Origin: Bugula neritina
Lineage: Eukaryota > Bryozoa > Gymnolaemata > Cheilostomatida > Bugulidae
Direction of reading: 5' to 3'
Length of the DNA: 64,000 nt
NCBI GenBank assembly: GCA_964035545.1
Contig: OZ037765.1
Coordinates: 4,027,698-4,091,697 of the forward strand
Below the pieces are notes generated by a model. That model did not search any database. It was not told where the DNA came from and saw only the letters and a program-made list of their open reading frames with translations. The translations under genes and the position numbers were made by a program. Numbering within the stretch: the first letter of the stretch is position 1; every line of letters begins with the position of its first letter. Positions 1-36,663 of the stretch are shown in pieces.

Positions 1-2882
1 ATCTTGTCTGATGGATTTACACTGCACTATGTCTACTATACACATATGCACCTTTTTTCCATATTTTGCAAAGTTATTTTTCAATATTAATGCTTTATTT
101 GGGAATATTTTTGATATTATAAAATGTATTTTTTTATTTCCGTTATATTTCTTAGCCTATCACCTATGCAAGGAAGTTCTTTCATGCTATTTCTATTTTA
201 TAGTTTATTGTAAATTTTGATTTTTGTATTTATCTATTGATGTTTCTAAGTGATTCGATCAAATAAATTAAAATGTGATAATGAAACCATCTAAAACTTG
301 AAATAAAAAATGCAGTTAGCAGTGCCTATAATGCTATCTGTCAGCTAAAATTAAGTTGGTGCTACTTTAAATTTATTTTATACATCCCTTATCACAATCG
401 GACACAGCATACACTTTAACTTATCAGTTCAAGCTCATAGCATATTATTTGCCTTTTCTGGCAGCAATTTGTTTAGATCATCTTATTCTAGCATCTTGAA
501 ACTTCACAAGCTTTCCTAAGTTACCTCAATGTTAAGCAGTCATACAAATATTTCAACCTTTCTCCCTGACTTACCCCGACTTTCACAACTAATCTATCAT
601 CTCAACCAATGAGGAAGCATGATGTGTGTTGGTCATCACTTGAGTCCAAAACATGAATTTCACCACATTGTTTATTTCATGATTATAATAGAGTTCACTA
701 GAAAGTGTTGGCTGAAGATCTGGCACAGTGCAGCTCTAATCAGCATACTATTCCCAACAAAAGAGAGCCACTACTACCTGCAAACCCAGTAGTTTGTTTT
801 CAAATATTCATATTAATTGAGGAGTTTCAAAATGTAATTTGGTGACAATTTCTATATTTTATTTTACAGCAAGGTGCTATACATCTAAATAACTCTGCAA
901 ACTGTAAACACTGCAAACTATTGGTGTTTTATATTCAGTAGTTGTTAACCCACCTGAGATGCTATACCTGCTTGCAGTATACTAAATTTAGGCCCAAGCA
1001 GTCTTATTTGACAAACAGTCACTGTGTTTATATTACAAGTAGTCTTGATCGGCAAAGACTTACTGTGTTCACATCAGCTAAGACCCACACATATAATTTC
1101 ATGCAGCAAATAATAGCATTCAATGCATAAATTATTACAACTTGTTTATCAAGATAAGTATCGTCCATGCCTGCAGTATTTTGTTACTTACATGAAATAC
1201 TAATTATTAATAAAGGGTCCAAATTTCTTAAATGTAAAACAAAAATGGTGCAAATATTGTTTTTGTTTCATAAACATGTGGTATGCAAACCTTGGCTTAT
1301 TATTTATAGACTCTATACTTTCTAGTCTATGACTGTGCGCAAACTAGTGGGCGTGGTTTAGCCTAACGCTACCTTGGCCCAGTACTCGTTATTTTTATGT
1401 TGCGTAGGAATTTAATTCGCGCACGCTCGTAAAAGTTACAGCGTGCCAAATGGATCATTTTTTTAAATAAGACCGTCTGCATCCCCTCCCCAGAGCGATT
1501 TATTAAGCCTTCGACATTTTCAAAGAAATGCCATCATCATCATCATGGGCTTATGGTTCGTTAGTTTCGAAAAGGCATTAAACTAAAACGTCCTTTTCTT
1601 TCAATCATCAATGATAGGCTATAGGTTAACAATAACTATTACTTTTGAAAAGTCTTAGCCTATTACTCAGGGCAGTCTCCGAAAGATAATATTCATTTTC
1701 AAAATAATCTTAGTGAAAGGTAGCCAGTTTTGAAAGTAGACGAATTAGAATTAAATGACACTCACACTGGCAAAGCTTGAAGTTTATAAATAATCAATTA
1801 ATTCGAGTTTTAAAGCGACTGACACTGGGCAGAAATACAAGTACGCATAAATATTGTAATTAATATTATCATTTATTTATAACTTGTATGATATCCATAT
1901 TGATATTCAACATTTAGATAACGGCTAAAACTAAAAGTAACTCACTCACTAGGACTCAGTGAGAATAATTCTAATAGCAATACCAAATACTAATGAAGTA
2001 ATATAATACTTAATACTAATAGTAATACTAATACTATGTTCATAGGCATCCACATACTTATAGTGATAATACTATGAAGTATAGTACTAGTAGTAAAACA
2101 ATAACTTGTGGTTGTAGTTATACACCTACACTTACAGTGAGTGTAATATTAAGTCTAATAGTAATAGTCATAGCCCATAGGCATAGCCATCAGTATCACT
2201 ATGTATTAGACTTAATCTGAAAATAACTATAACTTAGTATTAGTAATAGTTTTATGGATTAGTCTAACACTAACATGTATTGGGCTGAAACTGAAAATGA
2301 CTACAACTATTACTATTAGTATTAGACTAATCTATATTACTAATACTACTAATACATTTTCAGTTTCAATCCAATACATGTTAACTAGCACTATTACCTA
2401 TCACCTATGTTAATTTATGGCTGTATTACTATGTAATAGTAATAGTAATATATAGTATATGTAATAATTAATTATAATTATGATACAATAGAAAGTCTGC
2501 TTTAACTGAACTTGGATGGTTTTTGTTTCATGTCTGATTTATAGTAAGTGAACGATTATTTATATGCCTAGTCATTAGTCTTTTACTGAAAATAATATTA
2601 AATAATATAATATAGGTACATATAGTTAAATATATATAATACATAGTGATAGTATGTAAACTATATTTAGTGCAATATTACTAGTATGGGCTATCTATTT
2701 CTACAGTATCTCACTAGGAGCACATTCGAAAATAACAAAGGGGCTGATAAATTGCAGTGCTTTTTCGTGTAATTTAATTAGCTTTACTTTTTTTTATTCG
2801 TGTTGAAACTGTTAACATATATATTTCTAGGTTGGGTTATAAACTGAGACACTATTGTTAGTGGCTCTAATATTCTGGTGAA
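1..2882. other. Intergenic spacer of the RPTP tandem array (unexpanded copy)
   Basis: No gene is seen here. Base 1 onward matches the sequence that begins about 30 bp after the stop codon of copy 1 (from 27990), and the rest matches 28000-29002, 36507-36639, 41146-42350, 49796-50151 and 56829-57005 in order. It is therefore the 3' flank of an upstream gene copy running into the 5' flank of copy 1. The stretch 1940-2480 is a low-complexity AT-rich tract built from TAATA/ACTA words. The short ORFs in it are not conserved in the other spacer. Confidence 0.85.
2829..2882 (+). promoter_or_regulatory. Conserved 5' leader of RPTP copy 1
   Basis: A TTCTAG acceptor-like site, a TATAAAC word at 2838-2844 and the bases up to the ATG are almost unchanged in copy 2 (about 56950-57005). 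It could be a core promoter or the acceptor of a 5'UTR intron; the sequence alone does not decide. Confidence 0.25.
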
Positions 2883-27959
<25,077 letters not shown>

Positions 27960-29002
27960 AACTTGTCTCTCAGCTGCAGCTGTAGAAAGATCTTGTCTGA
28001 TGGATTTACACTACACTATGTCTTCTAGACACACATGCTACTTTTTTCCATATTTTGCAAAGTTTGTTATTCAATATTAATACTTTAGGTAATATTTTTG
28101 ATATTATAAAATGTATTTTTTTTATTTCCATTATATTTCTTAGCATATCACGTATGCAAGGAAACTCTTTCATGCTATTTCTATTTCATAGTTTATTGTA
28201 AATTTTGATTTTTGTATTTATCTATCGATGTTTCTAAGTGATTCAATCAAATAAATTAAAATGTGATAATGAAACCATCTGAAACTTGAAATGAAAAATG
28301 CAGTTAGCAGTGCCTATAATGCTATCTGTCAGCTAAAATTACGTTGGTGCTACTTTAAATTTATTATATACATCCCTTATCACACACAGACACAGCTTAC
28401 ACTTTAACTTTTCAGTTCAAGCTCATAACATATTATTTGCCTTTTCTGGCAGCAATTTGTTTAGATCATCTAATTCTTGCATCTTAAAACTTCACAAGCT
28501 TTCCTAAGTTATCTCAATGTTAAGGAGTCATGACTACTCATACAGATATTCCAACCTTTCTCCCTGACTTACTCCAACTTTCACAACTAATTTATCATCT
28601 TAACCAATGAGGAAGCATGATGTGTGTTGGTCATCACTTGAGTCCAAAACATGAATTTCACCACATTGTTTATTTCATGATAAGAGTTCACTAGAAAGTT
28701 TTGGCCGGAGACCTGGCACAGCGAAACTGTAATCAGCATACTATTCCCAACAAACGAGAGCCACTACTACCTGCAAACCCAGTAGTTTGGTTTTAAATAT
28801 CTATATTATTTGAGGAGTTTCAAAATGTAATTTGGTAGCAGTTTTTACATTTCATTTTACAGCAAAATGCTCTACATCTAAATAACTCTGCAAACTGTAA
28901 ACACTGCAAACTATTGGTGTTTTATATTCAGTATAGTTGTTAACCCACCCCAGATGCTATACGTGCTTGCAGTATACTAAATTTAGACCCAAGCAGTCTT
29001 AT
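27960..29002. other. 3' flank of RPTP copy 1
   Basis: From 27990 it matches bases 1-1003 of the window, with scattered substitutions and small indels. The short ORFs in it are not coding. Confidence 0.85.
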
Positions 29003-29308
29003 TGTGGTGGTTCGTGGAACTACCAGCAGCACAACATGTAGGGTCGCGTAATTGACCCGGAACAATGGATAGCCAATTAGCGTAGTTGATAGTTAGCAGC
29101 AATTGTAGTTTCCCGCTGCTAACTCAGTCGAAGCTAGAGTGTGAAATAGATTGGATGTGTAACTTGTTAGAAATAATGTATCGTGTTTTTATGATGTATA
29201 GTTGTGTATAAAATATACTCGTTCTCTCGACTTAGCCTGGTGCAGTTCTATACTAGATAAATAGACTCTCTGGATAGCATATCAACCCTAAATCTGAAAA
29301 ATATAACA
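29003..29308 (+). repeat. 5' LTR of element 2
   Basis: 306 bp; differs from the 3' LTR by G/A in the ATTGGATG word and T/A in GTTCTCTC. The primer site is at 29310-29326 with one change from the tRNA-Leu match. Confidence 0.95.
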
Positions 29309-29339
29309 GTGGTGGCAGCAGTGGGATAGTGCATCCAAG

Positions 29340-30293
29340 ATGGAGACTGAAAATGCTGAAACTCAACCACCGGCAATCGAAGGTGAGCGTAGAGACAATG
29401 CTGTAGAGACAATGCCTGTTAACCATGTAGTAGAAGAGCGAAGGGTTCCGCGAGAACTAGCTGAAGACCGCTACAGGTTAAAGGCACCCACCTTCACGGG
29501 TGAAGAGGAGGTGGAACAATTTATTCAAGAGTTTAGCGACGTAATGGACGTCGCTCAGTGGCCCCCTAGGGTGGCCCTGCTGAAGCTTAGAATGGCATTG
29601 ATGGACAAAGCAAAGCCCTATGGGCTGGGCGTAGACATTGATAATATCTTTGCTTCTCTGCGGGCCCGCTTTGGCCTCTCGGCTACAGATGCCAGGGCCC
29701 GATTACAGAGGTTGCGGCGTGATCCCCGCACCCCGCTGCGGGAGCATGCCGCCGCGGTCATGAAGCTGGCACAGATCGCGTACAGCGACTTGCCCCCAGT
29801 CAACCGCGAGAGGTACACCCTCGACGCTTTCATAGCATCTGTCGACGATTTGGGTCTCCACCACCAGTTTCTAGCTAGAGGAGTCACCACCGTTGAAGAT
29901 GCTCTGACTGAGGGGGAAGCTTACCTCCTAGCTAACCAAATGCATAAAAGTCGCGGAAGCTCCCGCCAAGTGGAGATAGACCGCGCAGACACGGCCGCGG
30001 GACAAGGGGAGGAAACCCCCGCCGCGGCTGCCGTGTCCCAGTTGGCGACGGCATCAAAAGTCACTCAACTGACGGACATGCTAGCCAAGCTGATAGCAAC
30101 ACTGACACCACAAAACCCAGTGAGTACCGCCCCTGAGCCCATGCGGCCATCGGCGCCGCCACAGGGAGAAACAGTCAGTTTTTGCTGGGAGTGCGGAAAT
30201 CAAGGACATTTCCGCCGATATTGTCCCTTCCTAAATCAGGGGTTAAACTACCGCGGCCCGCAGATGTTCCCACCTTCCGCGGGCCGACGATGA
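29340..30293 (+). CDS. Gag of element 2
   Basis: 317 aa, same length and layout as gag of element 1, including the [14 protein letters not shown] knuckle. It differs at only a few residues near the start. Confidence 0.9.
   Translation: METENAETQPPAIEGERRDNAVETMPVNHVVEERRVPRELAEDRYRLKAPTFTGEEEVEQFIQEFSDVMDVAQWPPRVALLKLRMALMDKAKPYGLGVDIDNIFASLRARFGLSATDARARLQRLRRDPRTPLREHAAAVMKLAQIAYSDLPPVNRERYTLDAFIASVDDLGLHHQFLARGVTTVEDALTEGEAYLLANQMHKSRGSSRQVEIDRADTAAGQGEETPAAAAVSQLATASKVTQLTDMLAKLIATLTPQNPVSTAPEPMRPSAPPQGETVSFCWECGNQGHFRRYCPFLNQGLNYRGPQMFPPSAGRR
30242..30286 (+). promoter_or_regulatory. Programmed -1 frameshift signal of element 2
   Basis: G TTA AAC at 30242-30248 with the same 5-nt spacer and GC-rich hairpin as element 1. 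Confidence 0.8.
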
Positions 30294-33200
30294 AACCTCT
30301 AGGGAAGAAGAAACGCAGGTCACCCAGACGGGTACCGCGTACTGGCAACCAACAGTGGCAACAGCCACGACGGACCAGCAAGGGGCTTCGCCCCGCGGCT
30401 GCCTTTTCTATGCCCCTTCACAACAGATTCACAGGGCTGCAAGTCCAAGAATCTGGATGGGAGCACACAAAGGTAGCTGAGGATCTAGCCTCGGCACCCC
30501 CGAGGCCTACCCATCACCGCCCCAAGAGACCTCCTTCGCGACCCAAAGCGAGGGAGGTACTCCCTGCGAGAGTAAGGCCTGAAGGGAGAGTTCAGGTGCA
30601 GCCCCATGGGAACAGCTATTTCTTGCCCGGTAAACTGGAAGGCAAAGCTGTTACTTTTCTCATTGATTCGGGCTGTACCACAAACCTCTTAAGCCGCCAA
30701 CTCTTCGACACCCTCAGTGCTAGGGTCAGGGGCGAGATGGAAGCATACGAAGGGGAATACGGCACCCTAGCTGACGGGTCGTGCCTTCCCTTCTATGGTA
30801 TAATTGAGCTGACGGGACAAGTCCGCGATCAAACGATCCAAGAGACGTTCATCGTCAGTCAGCTCAAGGAGGATGCTATCCTCGGGATGCCGTTCCTTAA
30901 ACGGCATGGATGTCACATAGATTTTAGCAGATCTGCCATGATGATGTCCGGGCGGGAACTCGCCTGCGTCGACAAGTTCGGCTGCCCTTTAGTGGGAGGT
31001 GTGCAAGTGGTACGCAACCGTACCATACCAGGCCGCTCCCGGGCTACCATTCACTGCAGGGTGAATAGTAGCCGGATCTCTGGACTCGGGGTGGTTGAAG
31101 GCGCGCACGAAAAGATCCAACTTGCCAGCAGTCTGAACCAGCTGACTGAGCAAGGGGAGATCTTAGTGCAGTGCGTCAACCCCTTTACCGAGCCTATCAA
31201 GCTCCCAGCTGGGTCGATGCTGGGCCGTTTTCACTCTGTTCAAGAGGGAGACGTAGGCCCGTCGCTGGGTGATGCGACAGAGGCACTCCCTCGACACCCT
31301 ATTCAGGGACGAGGGGCAGTCCCAACACATCTCCGGGAGTTATACGAGACGGCCAGTAACGGCTGCGCGAGTAACAGAGAGCGCCAGGCTATGGCCAAGT
31401 TACTACGCGACTACGGTGATGTGTTCAGCAGCGGAGAGCATGACGTGGGACTGACTGGAATTGTCAGACACGAAATACCGCTGACTGCAGGGACAGTCCC
31501 TGTCCGGCAGCCCACACGCAGGCTGGGGCCGGAGAAAGAAAAGGAGGTTAGCCGACAAGTACGGGATCTTCTGGATCGGGGACTGATAGAGCCCGCCCAT
31601 AGTGCGTGGAGCTCGCCAGTCGTACTGGTCCGGAAGAAAGACGGCAGTTGGCGGTTCTGTGTGGACTACCGCAAACTCAATAGCGTAACCATACAGGACG
31701 CCTACCCTCTACCTCGTATTGACGAGTCATTGGACGCCCTAGCCGGCAGCAAGTACTTCAGTACGTTAGACTTGCTAAGCGGCTATTGGCAGGTTCCTCT
31801 GAGTCCCGACGCCCAAGAGAAAGCGGTGTTTATCACACGGGACGGTTTGTGGAAGTGGAAGGTGCTGCCCTTCGGGTTAACCTCCGCCCCAGCCACCTTC
31901 CAGAGGCTGATGGAACAAGTCCTTAGCGGACTCCATTGGAAGACACTGCTGGTCTACCTCGATGATGTCATCGTAATCTCTCCAGACTTCGAGACACATG
32001 TCAGTCGTCTGCAGGAGGTTTTCGAGAGACTCCGAGGTGCCGGTCTTAAGCTCAAACCTTCCAAGTGCGCTCTGTTGCAGCCGGAGGTCAAGTACCTGGG
32101 GCACGTTGTCGGTCGAAACGGCGTGGCAACGGATCCCGAAAAGGTACGGGCAGTAGAAGACTGGGTCACCCCTCAAGACTTGACCGGACTCCGGGCTTTC
32201 TTGGGGCTGGTAGGGTATTACAGGCAATACATACCAGACTTTGCGGGCATAGCCCAGCCGTTAAACCGGCTTACCGCAAAGGGAGTGACGTGGCAGTGGA
32301 CTCCAGTCGAACAAGAAGCGTTCGACCGCCTCAAGGGCTGCCTCCTAACGGCGCCCATCTTGGCCTACCCAGACCCCACTCTGGAGTACATCCTAGACAC
32401 GGACGCCAGTGACCAGAATGTTGGCGCTGTGCTGTCGCAAGTGCAGGAAGGCCGAGAGGTAGTAGTAGCCTACTACAGCAAGTCTCTCTCTCCCGCTGAA
32501 CGAAATTACTGCACTACCCGCAAGGAGCTGCTGGCAGTAATCAAGTCAGTGAAGCACTTCAGACCATACCTATATGGCAGGAAGTTCCGGCTGCGTACGG
32601 ATCATGCCTCGCTGATCTGGTTGTGCAGGAGAGCAGAGCCCTCTAGTCAGGTCGCCCGGTGGCTCGAAATCCTAGCTGAATTCTCGTACCGGATCGAACA
32701 CCGACCGGGCAAGAGACACAGCAATGCGGATGGGTTGAGCCGCCGACCTGACGGAGGTTGCAAACAGTGTCTCAACATCGAGAGGAGGGATGGAGGTCCT
32801 CCACGATGCGAGTTGGAGACGCTGGCTCATCACGGAGCACCGTTTGACTGGGATCAAGGTCAACTCAGGCAAAGAGTTGATGAGTCCCCGGAGGATGTAC
32901 AAAACCTCCGCGCCAACCCTGTACTGGCCGGTAATGTTCGAGAGCTGAAGAAGCTCCAAGAAGAGATGCCTGGAGTCGTGGCAGACATCTACCGGGCCAA
33001 AAGGGAAGGGCGACGACCCAGCGAGGAACGCATACGACAGGGATGCGCCGAGTTCCGGCTATACTGTCAGCGTTGGGACTCGCTGCGGATCGGGCAGGAT
33101 GGGTTGCTAACCATCTCTCTAGCTGCCAGCGGCAGACACCCGGAAAGGAAGAGGGTAGTCTGCCCCACAGCCATCCGCCGTGAGTTGATTTGGGATACTC

Positions 33201-33448
33201 ACAAGCAGGCCCACGCAGGGGTCAAGCGAGTGATGTCCAAATTACGACTCCGGTGGTATTGGCCGCAGATGGAGCGTGACGTCCGGCTCAGAGTCAAACA
33301 GTGTGAGATCTGCCAGGCCAGTAAGCATAGCCGCCCCCCTGGTGAAGCAGGACGGCGGAGGCTATATGCTGGCAGGCCCTGGCAAGTAGTCGCTGTAGAC
33401 CTGGTCGGACCCATGCCCCTGACCCCAGAGGCAATAATTGGATCCTAG
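30248..33448 (+). CDS. Pol of element 2, first part
   Basis: Protease, RT, RNase H and the start of integrase, ending early. A run of four C at 33423-33426, where elements 1, 3 and 4 have five, shifts the frame, and a TAG follows in the integrase core just after LVGPMPLTP. The product would lack the integrase D-D-E core. All RT and RH motifs are present. Confidence 0.9.
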   Translation, partial: LPRPADVPTFRGPTMKPLGKKKRRSPRRVPRTGNQQWQQPRRTSKGLRPAAAFSMPLHNRFTGLQVQESGWEHTKVAEDLASAPPRPTHHRPKRPPSRPKAREVLPARVRPEGRVQVQPHGNSYFLPGKLEGKAVTFLIDSGCTTNLLSRQLFDTLSARVRGEMEAYEGEYGTLADGSCLPFYGIIELTGQVRDQTIQETFIVSQLKEDAILGMPFLKRHGCHIDFSRSAMMMSGRELACVDKFGCPLVGGVQVVRNRTIPGRSRATIHCRVNSSRISGLGVVEGAHEKIQLASSLNQLTEQGEILVQCVNPFTEPIKLPAGSMLGRFHSVQEGDVGPSLGDATEALPRHPIQGRGAVPTHLRELYETASNGCASNRERQAMAKLLRDYGDVFSSGEHDVGLTGIVRHEIPLTAGTVPVRQPTRRLGPEKEKEVSRQVRDLLDRGLIEPAHSAWSSPVVLVRKKDGSWRFCVDYRKLNSVTIQDAYPLPRIDESLDALAGSKYFSTLDLLSGYWQVPLSPDAQEKAVFITRDGLWKWKVLPFGLTSAPATFQRLMEQVLSGLHWKTLLVYLDDVIVISPDFETHVSRLQEVFERLRGAGLKLKPSKCALLQPEVKYLGHVVGRNGVATDPEKVRAVEDWVTPQDLTGLRAFLGLVGYYRQYIPDFAGIAQPLNRLTAKGVTWQWTPVEQEAFDRLKGCLLTAPILAYPDPTLEYILDTDASDQNVGAVLSQVQEGREVVVAYYSKSLSPAERNYCTTRKELLAVIKSVKHFRPYLYGRKFRLRTDHASLIWLCRRAEPSSQVARWLEILAEFSYRIEHRPGKRHSNADGLSRRPDGGCKQCLNIERRDGGPPRCELETLAHHGAPFDWDQGQLRQRVDESPEDVQNLRANPVLAGNVRELKKLQEEMPGVVADIYRAKREGRRPSEERIRQGCAEFRLYCQRWDSLRIGQDGLLTISLAASGRHPERKRVVCPTAIRRELIWDTHKQAHAGVKRVMSKLRLRWYWPQMERDVRLRVKQCEICQASKHSRPPGEAGRRRLYAGRPWQVVAVDLVGPMPLTPEAIIGS

Positions 33449-34812
33449 TACTAACCGACCACTTTACTAGGTGGGCGGATGCTCTGGCTATCCCAGACGC
33501 ATCAGCCCCAACAGTGGCCAGGGCACTAGACCAACATGTATTCTGTTATTTTGGGCTCCCCGAACAGATACACTCTGATCAAGGCGCTCAATTCCAGTCT
33601 CAACTGATGAGCGACCTTTGCCACCTCTGGGGAGTAAATCAGAGCAGGACCACCCCTTACCACCCTCAAGGTAACGGGGTGGTGGAGCGCAACAACCGGA
33701 TGCTAGGTGATGCACTCCGGAGTCTCCTCCTTGGACGAGGTCAAGAGGAATGGGATACGGTGTTGCCGCAAGTCATGCGTGCATACCGTAGCACCCCACA
33801 CACCAGTACTGGTGAGACCCCAAACCTCTTGATGCTCGGGAGGGAGACTCGTGTCCCTGACCATCTCACCTATCACGTTCCAGAGCAGGATAACTCAGTC
33901 CATGAGTATGCCAGTGAACTAGTGGAACGGATGAAGGCCGCACACGAGATACTGCGTCAACAGCAGTGGAAGGTGCGGCACGAAGATTCCGATGAACCAC
34001 CCCTCTATCAAAGAGGAGATAAGGTGTGGATGGTCAATTACCGTAGGCGCCGCGGACAGGCTGATAAGCTGAAGCCTAGGTTCGTAGGCCCCTACGTGGT
34101 CGTCGAGGCTATGCCCAATCATACGTACAAGATTGAGCGCTCAGGACAGGTGTCTATCCAGAATGAGTCTCGCTTGAAACCGTATTGGGCTAGCCCCGGC
34201 GGAGTGGGAGAAGCCCCCCCGTTGTTAGAGCCCAGGAGGCAGACAACAACGCGCGGGCGACGGCGGCATGGACCTGAATACGAAGTGGTCATACCGCGGG
34301 AAGAAAACTTGGTGAGAGAGGAGCGGCAGCTTTTGTCAACAGAAGCGTGTCCGCCACCGCCAAGTCTAATTCCATCACTTCCAGAAACCGAGCCGGTTCC
34401 GGAAGTGCAAACCCCCACGGAGGGAGGGGCTCCATCCGGAGAACAAGAAGAGGTGACCGGGGACGGTGAAGTAGAGACGCCATTAGAGGCCCCTACTAAC
34501 GAACCGGCAAGCGTGTCACCCCCCCTAGAAAGGGGACAGCGTACGAGGCAACCCCCCGCATACTTGAAAGACTTCGTATGTGACTGCGTTAAAAGCGGCA
34601 CACATGAAAGTCTAGGGGAAAACCGTACGAGAAAAGAATCGAGCAAATGTGGGAGTTGTCAACACCACGGAAATATCAACTTTTGTATCGGCGGAAATAG
34701 AAACAAAATTCATCCGCCGGGTGCACAAAGTCTTAATCACGCACCCCAACCACGTTGCTCGATCTTTTCATACGCTGATGCAGTCAAGAGTAGACGTGTT
34801 TCTAAGCAGTAG
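33427..34812 (+). CDS. Pol of element 2, second part, out of frame with the first
   Basis: The other reading frame stays open for 462 codons. It has the integrase core (HSDQGAQF and GVVERNNR), the FVGPYVV segment and the Pro/Glu-rich tail. It has no start of its own. Either the copy is broken here or the consensus has a homopolymer error. Confidence 0.85.
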   Translation, partial: RGNNWILVLTDHFTRWADALAIPDASAPTVARALDQHVFCYFGLPEQIHSDQGAQFQSQLMSDLCHLWGVNQSRTTPYHPQGNGVVERNNRMLGDALRSLLLGRGQEEWDTVLPQVMRAYRSTPHTSTGETPNLLMLGRETRVPDHLTYHVPEQDNSVHEYASELVERMKAAHEILRQQQWKVRHEDSDEPPLYQRGDKVWMVNYRRRRGQADKLKPRFVGPYVVVEAMPNHTYKIERSGQVSIQNESRLKPYWASPGGVGEAPPLLEPRRQTTTRGRRRHGPEYEVVIPREENLVREERQLLSTEACPPPPSLIPSLPETEPVPEVQTPTEGGAPSGEQEEVTGDGEVETPLEAPTNEPASVSPPLERGQRTRQPPAYLKDFVCDCVKSGTHESLGENRTRKESSKCGSCQHHGNINFCIGGNRNKIHPPGAQSLNHAPQPRCSIFSYADAVKSRRVSKQ

Positions 34813-34836
34813 TTCAAACCATTTCACACATTCAGT

Positions 34837-35913
34837 ATGTCTTACGACAACAGATCGTGGGGTGAGTCAACTATATCTTAATACGAAACTAGATTGCATC
34901 GCTCAGCTCTGACTCACTGAGTCAATCGAGCTGGAGATAGGTTAGTGAAATACCGTAGTAAGAACTCAGTTTGACTTAGAGATTTTTATAATCTCATTGC
35001 AATACGGTTCTATCTGACTATTCACTATCATTAATCTCTACGAGGTAACTGAATTAGGAGTTGCCAAGCTGTTCAAGCTGACAACACAGCAGTGTACTGT
35101 ACTAACACTGTTGAAACTTTTTCAGATTACACTCGACCCGCTACAACCAGGGTACGGGATAGAACACTTCCCGCTCCGTATCCGGAGGACTATGCTAGCG
35201 GTGACCGGCCTGAGCCACTACGCCGCCGTTGGCGGTGGGTGTCTCCACAAACCGAAGAAGAAATAGAAACAGCCTGGGGGTCCAGAGGACGGACGAGATG
35301 CCAGATCTGTGGTGAAGATTGCGCCTCTCACCGCTCCCTTAAACTACACGTCAATGCTCATCTCCTACTGACCTTCTGCCCCTGCGGGTACAATGATGTG
35401 TATCCCTACCCCGTCACCAGACACAGAGCGGCGGGCTGTTTCCCTGGAGAAAACTATGTGGTCGACGCTAAGCTGTACCCGGAGTTCCTCACATATATAC
35501 GACCTCTGGTAAAGAAGGCCATGCTACTAGCCGTTCTATCCTCGGGGTTCCAACGTGTGTTAGACAACGCCCGCCAACAATCCCCGTTGGTGTCTGACCG
35601 CCCTCCAATTACATACACCCCCGAGGAAACTACATATCCAGAAGAAGGAGAGATCTCCCCTATCCCGGCGAAGAGACGGACCAGGTCCCCCAGTCCACCC
35701 TTACGCCGCAGACGGACACCGTCCCCAGACCCAGTACGATTAGCTACAGTAGAAGAACGCCTCCTACGATTACAAGAAGAGTTCACCCAGCTGGCACCAG
35801 ATCTACTTAACACTACCACAGGACTCTTCCAGCTGAAGGGATCCGTATGCCGTATGAAACGGAAACTGCGTACATGCCAAGCCAAGCACCGGCGTGCCCA
35901 ACAAGGACTCTAG
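34837..35913 (+). CDS. ORF3 of element 2, predicted spliced
   Basis: Same arrangement as element 1: a 25-nt ATG exon at 34837-34861 with GTGAGT donor, then the exon from about 35126 after CTTTTTCAG to the TAG at 35911-35913. The C2H2 finger, Ser/Pro/Arg hinge and coiled coil are intact. Confidence 0.75.
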
Positions 35914-36200
35914 TTAGACTACCCGGAGTACTCCAACTCCGCCTCTCGGGGGAAGCCAAGATGTCATGTAAATGTTTGACTGCTTAACAGGTTATTCCCT
36001 GTCTAACACCACAGCTAGCTAGTATTCCTCGTCTATCTACAGCTGGCCAATTGTATGCAACGGATCGTTATAATGACTCTGTCTATTATTATGTCTCTTC
36101 CTGTATATTATGTATTATTTTGTCCACTGATGTATGCAATTACTATTGAATGTTTTTTTATATATATATCAGAAAGATGGCTTTCTGCTGGTGGGGGCGG

Positions 36201-36506
36201 TGTGGTGGTTCGTGGAACTACCAGCAGCACAACATGTAGGGTCGCGTAATTGACCCGGAACAATGGATAGCCAATTAGCGTAGTTGATAGTTAGCAGCAA
36301 TTGTAGTTTCCCGCTGCTAACTCAGTCGAAGCTAGAGTGTGAAATAGATTAGATGTGTAACTTGTTAGAAATAATGTATCGTGTTTTTATGATGTATAGT
36401 TGTGTATAAAATATACTCGTTCACTCGACTTAGCCTGGTGCAGTTCTATACTAGATAAATAGACTCTCTGGATAGCATATCAACCCTAAATCTGAAAAAT
36501 ATAACA
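36201..36506 (+). repeat. 3' LTR of element 2
   Basis: 306 bp. The purine-rich GGTGGGGGCGG lies directly before it, and the TTAT target duplicate follows. Confidence 0.95.
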
Positions 36507-36639
36507 TTATTTGACAAAGAGTCACTGTGTTTATATTACAAGTAGTCTTGATCGGCAAAGACTTACTGTGTTCACATCAGCTAAGACCCACACATATAAT
36601 TTCATGCAGCGAATAATAGCATTCAATGCATAAATTATT

Positions 36640-36663
36640 CGGTTTTTGTAAACTGCGTAAACG
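36640..36663 (+). repeat. Left terminal inverted repeat of the 4.5-kb element
   Basis: 24 bp, exact reverse complement of 41122-41145. Weaker similarity continues inward. Confidence 0.9.

Larger units (their letters stand above)
29003..36506 (+). mobile_element. Ty3/gypsy LTR retrotransposon, element 2 (family A)
   Basis: 7504 bp, nearly identical to element 1. 306-bp LTRs with two differences between them, target duplication TTAT (28999-29002 and 36507-36510). The empty site survives in the other spacer at about 1000. One frameshift in the integrase part of pol. With LTRs that differ slightly, it is probably older than elements 1, 3 and 4. Confidence 0.95.

Noticed and set aside
942-1130. 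62-aa frame in the spacer
   Set aside because: It is not preserved in the sister spacer, where element 2 interrupts it, and it has no recognisable content.
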